Origin: Hylemonella sp. | GTDB lineage: Bacteria > Pseudomonadota > Gammaproteobacteria > Burkholderiales > Burkholderiaceae_C | Assembly (NCBI RefSeq): GCF_027532185.1 | Contig: NZ_JAPZSV010000005.1 | Location: 1 to 64,000, forward strand | Length of the DNA: 64,000 nt | Direction: 5' to 3' | Part shown: piece by piece, positions 57,952 to 64,000 of the stretch | Position numbering within the stretch: the first letter of the stretch is position 1 | How the letters are laid out: every line of letters begins with the position of its first letter | The notes under the pieces: generated by a model | Databases searched by the model: none | What the model saw: the letters and a program-made list of their open reading frames with translations, nothing else | Told to the model about the DNA's origin: nothing | Translations under genes and position numbers: made by a program

Positions 57952-59319
57952 TCAGTCCAACGTGCGCAGCACCTGCAGCGCCTCTTCCACCCGCTCCACC
58001 GCATGGATGGTCAGGCCTTCGATGGCTTTTTTGGGCGCATTGGCCTTGGGTACAACGGCCACGGAAAAACCCAGCTTGGCCGCTTCCTTCAAGCGCTCCT
58101 GTCCACGGGGCGCAGGCCGCACCTCGCCCGCCAGACCCACCTCGCCAAAGGCCAGAAAGCCCTTGGGCAGGGGACGGCCGCGCAATGAAGAGGTGATGGC
58201 CAGCATCACCGCCAGATCGGCCGCGGGCTCGCTGATGCGCACGCCGCCCACGGCGTTGACGAAAACGTCCTGGTCCAGGCAGGCCACGCCCGCATGGCGG
58301 TGCAGCACGGCCAGCAGCATGGCCAAGCGGTCGCGGTCCAGGCCCACGGAGAGACGCCGCGGGCTCGGCCCGCCGTTGTCCACCAGGGCCTGAATTTCCA
58401 CCAGCATGGGGCGCGTGCCTTCGAGCGTGACCATCACGCAGCTGCCCGGCACAGGTTCGGCGTGCTGGCTCAGAAAGATGGCGCTGGGGTTGCTCACGCC
58501 CTTGAGGCCTTTCTCCGTCATCGCAAAAACACCGATCTCGTTGACCGCGCCGAAGCGGTTCTTGATGGCGCGGATCAGGCGAAAGCTGCTGTGCGTGTCG
58601 CCTTCGAAATAGAGCACCGTGTCCACCATGTGCTCGAGCACGCGCGGGCCGGCCAGTGCGCCTTCCTTGGTGACATGGCCCACGAGCACGATGGCCGTGC
58701 CGCCGGCCTTGGCCGCACGCGTGAGATGAGCCGCGCATTCGCGCACCTGGGCCACGGAACCCGGAGCGGAGGTGAGCTGTTCGGAGTACACGGTCTGGAT
58801 GGAGTCGATCACGGCAATGGCCGGCTGCTGCGCGTCGAGTGTGGCGAGGATCTTTTCGAGCTGGATCTCGGCCAGCACCTGCACCTGCGAACCATCCAGC
58901 CCCAGGCGGCGCGCACGCAGCGCAACCTGGGCACCGCTTTCCTCGCCTGTGACATAGAGCGTCTTGTGACCCGCGCGCTGCAGCGCATCGAGAGCCTGCA
59001 GCAGCAGCGTGGACTTGCCGATGCCCGGGTCGCCGCCGATCAGCACCACCCCGCCCTCGACGATGCCGCCGCCGAGCACGCGGTCCAGCTCGTCCTGGCC
59101 CGTGGGCGTGCGGTCCACATCCGAAGCCTCGATGTCGGCCAGCGTGGCGACTTCGGCCGTCTTGGCCAGCGAGGCAAATCGGTTCTTGGCGGGCGCCGTG
59201 CTTTCGGCCACGGTCTCGACCAGCGAGTTCCAGGCGTTGCAGTGCGGGCACTTGCCCAGCCACTTGGGGCTGGTACCGCCACACTCGTTGCAGCTGTAGA
59301 GGGTTTTTTCCTTGGCCAT
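57952..59319 (-). CDS. radA: DNA repair protein RadA
   Basis: A 455-residue RecA-like branch-migration protein. An N-terminal C4 zinc finger (C10, C13, C24, C27), a Walker A GGDPGIGKSTLLLQ, the RadA-specific KNRFG motif, and a Lon-like C-terminal domain are all present. It processes recombination intermediates with RecA. The ATG at 59,319 gives MAKEKTLYSCNECG; a start at 59,337 is less likely. A LexA box lies 21 bp upstream, suggesting SOS control. Confidence 0.97.
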   Translation of the reverse strand: MAKEKTLYSCNECGGTSPKWLGKCPHCNAWNSLVETVAESTAPAKNRFASLAKTAEVATLADIEASDVDRTPTGQDELDRVLGGGIVEGGVVLIGGDPGIGKSTLLLQALDALQRAGHKTLYVTGEESGAQVALRARRLGLDGSQVQVLAEIQLEKILATLDAQQPAIAVIDSIQTVYSEQLTSAPGSVAQVRECAAHLTRAAKAGGTAIVLVGHVTKEGALAGPRVLEHMVDTVLYFEGDTHSSFRLIRAIKNRFGAVNEIGVFAMTEKGLKGVSNPSAIFLSQHAEPVPGSCVMVTLEGTRPMLVEIQALVDNGGPSPRRLSVGLDRDRLAMLLAVLHRHAGVACLDQDVFVNAVGGVRISEPAADLAVMLAITSSLRGRPLPKGFLAFGEVGLAGEVRPAPRGQERLKEAAKLGFSVAVVPKANAPKKAIEGLTIHAVERVEEALQVLRTLD

Positions 59320-59339
59320 GCGCCTATGGTAGCTCAATA

Positions 59340-59355
59340 CTGTATGAAATCACAG
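59340..59355. promoter_or_regulatory. LexA box (SOS box) upstream of radA
   Basis: CTGT-ATGAAATC-ACAG is an exact CTGT-N8-ACAG LexA site, 21 bp before the radA start. On the minus strand it overlaps a TTGGGT-18-TATTGA promoter candidate. It could also act on the divergent short-chain dehydrogenase gene 73 bp away. Confidence 0.68.
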
Positions 59356-59427
59356 CCACCCAATGCCAACCAGGGTGGCGCGAGCGTCATGGGTCTCGCT
59401 TAAGCTCCACAGGCTTTTTGCCCGCCC

Positions 59428-60204
59428 ATGTCCAGCCCCCGCCCCGTCTGCCTCATCACCGGCGCCGCCACCGGCATCGGTGCGGCCTGCGCGCGCGAGT
59501 TTGCGGCGCATGGCTGGGACCTAGGCCTGAGCTGGCTCGACGAGGCCAACCGCGTGGCCCTGCTCGATGTGGCCACCGAATGCGAGGCGCACGGGGTGAG
59601 CCCGCTGCTGCTGCACCTGGACGTGAGCCAGGACGAGAGCTGCACCGCCTTCGTGCAGGGCGCGCTGCAGAAGTTCGGCCGCATCGACGCGCTGATCAAC
59701 TGCGCAGGCACCACGCGCTTCATCGCGCACACTGACCTCGACGCGCTCACCCCCGAGGAATTCCACCGCACCTACGACGTGAACACCGTGGGTCTGTACC
59801 GCATGACGCGCGCCTGTGTGCCGGCCCTCAAGGCCAGCGGCCGCGGCAGCGTGGTCAACATCTCGTCCATCGGCGGCCTCATCGGGCGCGGCTCGTCGAT
59901 GGCGTACGCGGCCTCCAAGGGCGCGGTGAATACGCTCACGCTGTCACTGGCGCGCGCGCTCGGCCCCGAGATCCGCGTCAACGCCATCGCGCCGGGCTTT
60001 GTCGATGGCGGCCTGCCCAGCCGCGTGCTCGACGCCCCGCGCCACGGCGAGGTGCTGCAGGTGCAGACGGCGAGCTCGCCGCTGCGCCGTGTGTCTCAGC
60101 CCGAGGAAGTTGCCGCGCTGGCCTGCTTTCTCACCGAACGCGCGCCTGGCATGACGGGCACGGTGATCCCCCTGGACAATGGCCTGCACCTCAATGCCGG
60201 GTAA
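59428..60204 (+). CDS. SDR family oxidoreductase
   Basis: A 258-residue classical short-chain dehydrogenase. TGAATGIG (cofactor), NCAGT, the Ser of NISSIGG and YAASK (Tyr-Lys) are present. It is the first gene of a catabolic-looking plus-strand set: it ends 15 bp before an IlvD/Edd-family dehydratase gene. Sugar or sugar-acid dehydrogenases often lie in this position, but the substrate is not shown by sequence. Confidence 0.9.
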   Translation: MSSPRPVCLITGAATGIGAACAREFAAHGWDLGLSWLDEANRVALLDVATECEAHGVSPLLLHLDVSQDESCTAFVQGALQKFGRIDALINCAGTTRFIAHTDLDALTPEEFHRTYDVNTVGLYRMTRACVPALKASGRGSVVNISSIGGLIGRGSSMAYAASKGAVNTLTLSLARALGPEIRVNAIAPGFVDGGLPSRVLDAPRHGEVLQVQTASSPLRRVSQPEEVAALACFLTERAPGMTGTVIPLDNGLHLNAG

Positions 60205-60219
60205 ACGCAGGACAAACGC

Positions 60220-61941
60220 ATGACCGAAAAAAAGAAGTTCCGCTCCGCCACCATTTACGAAGGCACGCTGCGCGCCACCACGCGCAGCTTCCTGCACGCC
60301 CTGGGCCAGGACGAGGAAGACATTGCGCGGCCGCATATCGGCGTCTTCCATACCGGCGGCGAAATGAGCCCCTGCAACCTCAATCTGCGCGAGCAGGCCC
60401 AGCACGCCAAGACCGGCATCTACGCCGGCGGCGGCACGCCACATGAATGCCCTGTGGTCTCGGTGTCGGACGGGCTGACGATGGCGCATTCGGGCATGCG
60501 GTTTTCGTTGATCTCGCGTGAGCTCATCGCCGACAGCGTGGAGGCCTCGGTGCGCGGCCACCAGTGGGACGGCATCTTCGGCATCGGCGCCTGCGACAAG
60601 AACCTGCCGGGCCTGATGATGGGCATGGTGCGCTGCAATGTGCCCAGCGTTTTCGTGCATGGCGGCTCGGCCCTGCCGGGGCAGATGCCCGGGCCCGACG
60701 GGCGCGACCTCAATGTGGTCGACACCTACGAAACCATCGGTAAGGTGCTGGCCGGTGATACCACGCTGGACGAACTGGACGCCATCAGCCAGGCCTGCCT
60801 GCCTACGGCCGGCGCCTGCGCGGGCCAGTTCACGGCCAACACCATGGGCATGGTGTCCGAGGCCTTGGGCCTGGCGCCCATCGGTTCGAGCATGGTGCCC
60901 GCGGTCTTCAGCGAACGCGCGCCGCTGATGCGCCGCGCGGCCAAGCAGCTCATGCAAGCCGTGATGGGCGAGGCGCCACTGCCACGTGACGTGGTCACGC
61001 GCAAAGCGCTGGAGAACGCCTGCGCCGTGGTCTCGGCCACGGGCGGCTCCACCAACGCGGCCCTGCACATCCCGGCCATCGCGCACGAGGCCGGTATCAA
61101 GTTTCATCTGGACGACGTGGCCGAGGTTTTTGCGCGCACGCCGCTGATCGCCGACCTGCGCCCCGGCGGGAAGTACCTGGCGCGTGACATGTACTACATC
61201 GGCGGCGCGGCCGTGGTGCTGCGAGAACTGCTGCGCAGCGGCCACCTGCATGGCGACACGCTGACCTGGACCGGCCGCACCCTGGCCGAGGAGATCGCCG
61301 AGGCCAACGATCCGGACGGTAAAGTGGTGCGTCGTTTCGAGGACGCGCTGTCCAAGGACGGTGGACTGGCGGTACTCAAAGGCAACCTCTGCCCCGACGG
61401 TGCCCTGCTCAAGACCGCGGGGCTCAAGACCCTGGTGCACCGCGGGCCGGCACGGGTCTTCGAATCCGAGGAGGAGGCCCAGGCCGCCGTGCAGGCCATG
61501 CGCTACCAGCCGGGCGACGTGATCGTGATCCGCAACGAGGGGCCGCGCGGCAGCCCCGGCATGCGCGAGATGCTGGGCATCACCGCCCTGCTCTACGGCC
61601 AGGGCATGGGCGACAAGGTGGCACTGCTGACCGACGGCCGCTTCTCGGGCGCCACGCGCGGCCTGTGCATCGGCTACGCCGGGCCTGAAGCCGCCGACAA
61701 GGGGCCGATAGCCGCGCTGCGCGATGGGGACATGATCGCCATCGACGCCCGTGCACCGACCCGCAGCATCACGGTGGAGCTGCCCGCCGATGAAATGGCC
61801 CGGCGACTGGCCGATGTCAAGGTAAACACGGGGGTCGCCCAGGGCGGTCTGCTGGAAAAATATGCACGCTTAGTACGTCCGAGCCACCAGGGCGCGGTGA
61901 CCCATTCGGGTCCGGTCACCTGGCTACGCGACGTGTCCTGA
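60220..61941 (+). CDS. IlvD/Edd family dehydratase
   Basis: A 573-residue [Fe-S] dehydratase. The three cluster cysteines are C52 (MSPCNLNLREQA), C125 (GACDKNLPG) and C200 (PTAGACAGQFTAN), and ATGGSTNAALHIPAIA and LTDGRFSGATRG are typical. The family includes dihydroxyacid dehydratase (IlvD) and sugar-acid dehydratases (xylonate, arabinonate, phosphogluconate). The catabolic neighbours (SDR, Bug receptor, PanE-like reductase) favour a sugar-acid or hydroxy-acid role over branched-chain amino acid synthesis, but IlvD cannot be excluded. Confidence 0.9.
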   Translation: MTEKKKFRSATIYEGTLRATTRSFLHALGQDEEDIARPHIGVFHTGGEMSPCNLNLREQAQHAKTGIYAGGGTPHECPVVSVSDGLTMAHSGMRFSLISRELIADSVEASVRGHQWDGIFGIGACDKNLPGLMMGMVRCNVPSVFVHGGSALPGQMPGPDGRDLNVVDTYETIGKVLAGDTTLDELDAISQACLPTAGACAGQFTANTMGMVSEALGLAPIGSSMVPAVFSERAPLMRRAAKQLMQAVMGEAPLPRDVVTRKALENACAVVSATGGSTNAALHIPAIAHEAGIKFHLDDVAEVFARTPLIADLRPGGKYLARDMYYIGGAAVVLRELLRSGHLHGDTLTWTGRTLAEEIAEANDPDGKVVRRFEDALSKDGGLAVLKGNLCPDGALLKTAGLKTLVHRGPARVFESEEEAQAAVQAMRYQPGDVIVIRNEGPRGSPGMREMLGITALLYGQGMGDKVALLTDGRFSGATRGLCIGYAGPEAADKGPIAALRDGDMIAIDARAPTRSITVELPADEMARRLADVKVNTGVAQGGLLEKYARLVRPSHQGAVTHSGPVTWLRDVS

Positions 61942-61974
61942 GAATTCCGCTCACCCATCAAACAGGAGACAGAC

Positions 61975-62964
61975 ATGAGCATCCAACGCCGCCACCTTAT
62001 CCAGTCCACAGGCGCCGCAGCGCTGCTGGCCAGCATCGGCCAGCAGGCCTGGGCCCAGGCCCAGATCGACACGCTGAAGATCGTCACCGGCTTCGCCGCC
62101 GGCGGCACCTCCGACAACACCTGCCGCCGCGTCGGCACAGGCCTGACTGGCTCCTACGCCAAGACCGTGGTGGTCGAAAACCGCACCGGCGCCGGCGGCC
62201 AGATCGCCATCCAGTTCATCAAGGGTGCGCCGGCCGACGGCACGACGCTGCTGCAGTCGCCGACCTCGATGTTCACCATCTACCCGCACATCTACAAGAA
62301 GCTGCCCTACGACCCGGTGGCCGACGTCACGCCCGTCACCCTGGCCTGCGTGTTCGACTTCGGCTTCGCCGTCGGCCCGCTGGTGCCGGCTAGCGTCAAG
62401 ACCCTGGCGGATTTCGTCGCCTGGGCCAAGGCCACCCCCACCCAGGCCAACTTCGGCTCGCCCGCTGCGGGCTCCACGCCGCACTTCGTGGGCGCGCTGC
62501 TGGGCAAGAGCGCGGGCCTGGACTTGAAACACGCGGCCTACCGCGGCACCCAACCCGCCATGCAGGACCTGCTGGGCGGCCAGATCGCGGCCGTGAGCGG
62601 CCCCATCGGCGACATCACCCAGCACCTGGCCACGGGCAAGATCCGCATCCTCGCCACCTCGGGCAGCAAGCGCAACCGCTTCGCGCCTGATGTGCCGACC
62701 TACGCCGAGCAGGGCTTCAAGGAGCTGACCCATAGCGAGTGGTTCGCCTTCTTCCTGCCGCCCAAAGCCGATGCAGCCCTGGTGAACCGCATGAACAGCG
62801 CGCTCAAGACGGCGCTGGCGGCGAAGGACGTGGTGGACGGCCTGGCGGTCTTCGGCCTGGAAGCCATGTCCAACAACCCGGCCGAGCTGGTCGAGCTGCT
62901 CAAGCAGGACACCGCCAAGTGGGCGCCCATCGTCAAGTCCATCGGATTCACGGCCGACGCCTGA
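61975..62964 (+). CDS. Bug/TctC-family tripartite tricarboxylate transporter receptor
   Basis: A 329-residue periplasmic receptor of the Bug family, hugely expanded in Burkholderiales. The signal (RRHLIQSTGAAALLASIG, probably Tat) ends near AWAQAQ. The mature part has VTGFAAGGTSDNTCRRV, RTGAGGQIAIQFIKGAPADG and GGQIAAVSGPIGDITQHL, the usual ligand-binding loops. No TctA/TctB membrane genes are in view, as is common for orphan Bug proteins. Position after the dehydratase gene suggests that it binds that pathway's substrate. Confidence 0.94.
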   Translation: MSIQRRHLIQSTGAAALLASIGQQAWAQAQIDTLKIVTGFAAGGTSDNTCRRVGTGLTGSYAKTVVVENRTGAGGQIAIQFIKGAPADGTTLLQSPTSMFTIYPHIYKKLPYDPVADVTPVTLACVFDFGFAVGPLVPASVKTLADFVAWAKATPTQANFGSPAAGSTPHFVGALLGKSAGLDLKHAAYRGTQPAMQDLLGGQIAAVSGPIGDITQHLATGKIRILATSGSKRNRFAPDVPTYAEQGFKELTHSEWFAFFLPPKADAALVNRMNSALKTALAAKDVVDGLAVFGLEAMSNNPAELVELLKQDTAKWAPIVKSIGFTADA

Positions 62965-63028
62965 CGATCAACGCGCAGACACCCGCGGGTCGGCACACAC
63001 CGATCCGCGGCCAGGGAGGACAGAACAC

Positions 63029-64000
63029 ATGAGTTTCAGCAAGGTCTGCATCTACGGCGCAGGGGCCATCGGCGCCTGGCTCGGCACGCGCCTGGGCCGG
63101 GCCGGCGGCACGGTCAGCGTCGTCGCGCGCGGCGCCACGCTGACGGCGCTGCAGCAGCACGGGCTGCGCTGCCAGTTCGACCGCGAGACGCTGGCCGTGC
63201 CCGTGCAGGCCAGCGCGGACCCGGCGGCCCTGGGCGTGCAAGACCTCGTCATCGTCGCCGTCAAGGCGCCGGCCCTGGCCGAGGTGGCCCGACACATCCG
63301 GCCACTGCTGGGCCCGCAGACCGTCGTGCTGACCGCAATGAACGGCGTGCCCTGGTGGTTTTTCCAGGGCTTTGGCGAGAAGTTCGCGGGCACGCAGCTC
63401 AAGGCTATAGACCCGCGCGGCGAGATCGCCGCGGGCATACCGGCGGCGCACATCGTCGGCGGCGTGGTGCACGCCAGCAGTGCGATCGTGGAGCCGGGGC
63501 TGGCGCGGCATCACTTCGGCAACCGCCTCATCATCGGCGAGCCCTCGGGCCAGAAGACCGAGCGCGTGCTGCAGCTTGCAGCCCTGCTCACGCAGGCCGG
63601 CTTCGAGATGGAGCTGTCGGCCCAGATCCAGAAGGACATCTGGTACAAGCTCTGGGGTAATATGACCGTGAACCCCGTGAGCGCGCTCACGGGCGCCACC
63701 ACCGACAAGATCCTCGACGACCCGCTGGTGCGTGGCTTCATCTCCAGCATCATGCTGGAGGCCAAGGAAATCGGTGCGCGTATCGGCATTCCCATCTTCC
63801 AGCAGCCGGAGAACCGGCACGAGGTCACGCGCAAGCTCGGCGCCTTCAAGACCTCCATGCTGCAGGACCTCGAAGCCGGACGCCCCGTGGAGCTCGACGC
63901 ACTGGTCACTGTGGTGCAGGAGCTGGGCACGCTCACCGGCGTGCCCACGCCGAACACGGATATCCTGCTGGGTCTGGCGCGCCTGCAGGCCCGCACGCGC
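63029..64000 (+). CDS. PanE/ApbA-type 2-dehydropantoate reductase-like (cut by window edge)
   Basis: 324 codons are present; the gene runs off the right end without a stop. The N-terminus MSFSKVCIYGAGAIGAWLG carries the NADP-binding GxGxxG motif. VIVAVKAPAL has the usual Lys, and KLWGNMTVNPVSALTG the catalytic Lys/Asn region of the C-terminal domain. AGGGAGGA stands before the ATG at 63,029. In such operons these proteins often reduce a 2-keto acid other than ketopantoate, so the name panE is not assigned. Confidence 0.9.
   Translation, partial: MSFSKVCIYGAGAIGAWLGTRLGRAGGTVSVVARGATLTALQQHGLRCQFDRETLAVPVQASADPAALGVQDLVIVAVKAPALAEVARHIRPLLGPQTVVLTAMNGVPWWFFQGFGEKFAGTQLKAIDPRGEIAAGIPAAHIVGGVVHASSAIVEPGLARHHFGNRLIIGEPSGQKTERVLQLAALLTQAGFEMELSAQIQKDIWYKLWGNMTVNPVSALTGATTDKILDDPLVRGFISSIMLEAKEIGARIGIPIFQQPENRHEVTRKLGAFKTSMLQDLEAGRPVELDALVTVVQELGTLTGVPTPNTDILLGLARLQARTR

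Overview
The window is high-GC chromosomal DNA from a betaproteobacterium, most likely a member of the Comamonadaceae (Burkholderiales). Supporting signs are the str operon order, a DUF3422 protein, Bug-type solute receptors, a TRAP transporter beside a gamma-glutamyltransferase, an ECF41 sigma factor with its partner gene, and short palindromic spacer repeats of a type I associate with that family. The genus cannot be fixed from the sequence alone. No insertion sequence, prophage, CRISPR array, tRNA or rRNA was seen. Both ends cut genes: tuf at the left and a ketopantoate reductase-like gene at the right.

Layout. 1-3,551 (-): rpsL-rpsG-fusA-tuf with a recognisable sigma70 promoter. 3,604-7,312 (-): hemJ, a VanZ-like protein, a thioredoxin-like ferredoxin, a hydrolase and a D,D-carboxypeptidase, tightly packed. 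7,421-7,555 (-): a candidate small RNA gene with promoter, hairpins and terminator. 7,647-10,510 (+): hemB, a CorA-type transporter and ompW. 10,556-12,767 (-): a LON-domain protein, an amidohydrolase and a dienelactone hydrolase. 12,869-14,711 (+): a short-chain dehydrogenase, a MaoC dehydratase and MarC. 14,721-19,424 (-): gamma-glutamyltransferase and dctPQM. 19,557-22,987 (-): a four-gene MCE/Mla-type lipid transporter. 23,090-26,961 (+): an enoyl-CoA hydratase, an ECF41 sigma factor with its AhpD-like partner, and a DASS anion transporter under a probable FNR-type promoter. 26,968-31,561: a LysR regulator divergent from mmsA and a GMC oxidoreductase, then a small hypothetical gene. 31,597-38,904: amtB with a sigma54 promoter, a TSUP permease behind a possible attenuator, and the mreBCD-mrdA cell-shape cluster. 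39,119-42,382 (+): gatCAB. 42,414-48,894: pyrE, exodeoxyribonuclease III, a diguanylate cyclase, DUF3422, a metallo-beta-lactamase-fold hydrolase and a small outer-membrane-like protein. 48,933-53,302: an M48 protease, an AmpG-like permease and a CpxRA-like two-component system. 53,412-59,319: a small orphan ORF, a second candidate small RNA, waaF, ilvE, an aldo/keto reductase, a GlcG-like protein and radA with a LexA box. 59,428-64,000 (+): a catabolic-looking set (short-chain dehydrogenase, IlvD/Edd-family dehydratase, Bug receptor, PanE-like reductase).

Most of the window is housekeeping (translation, wall synthesis and shape, haem, amino acids, DNA repair) mixed with organic-acid and CoA-ester uptake and catabolism. 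The most noteworthy signals lie between genes: two candidate small RNAs with CU-rich, anti-Shine-Dalgarno-like loops; two copies of a 120-145 bp structured element whose stems differ in sequence but stay complementary; two exact ECF41 promoters, one of which would give an almost leaderless sigma-factor mRNA; FNR-, sigma54-, LexA- and CpxR-type sites; and a segment of gatB with foreign-looking codon use.
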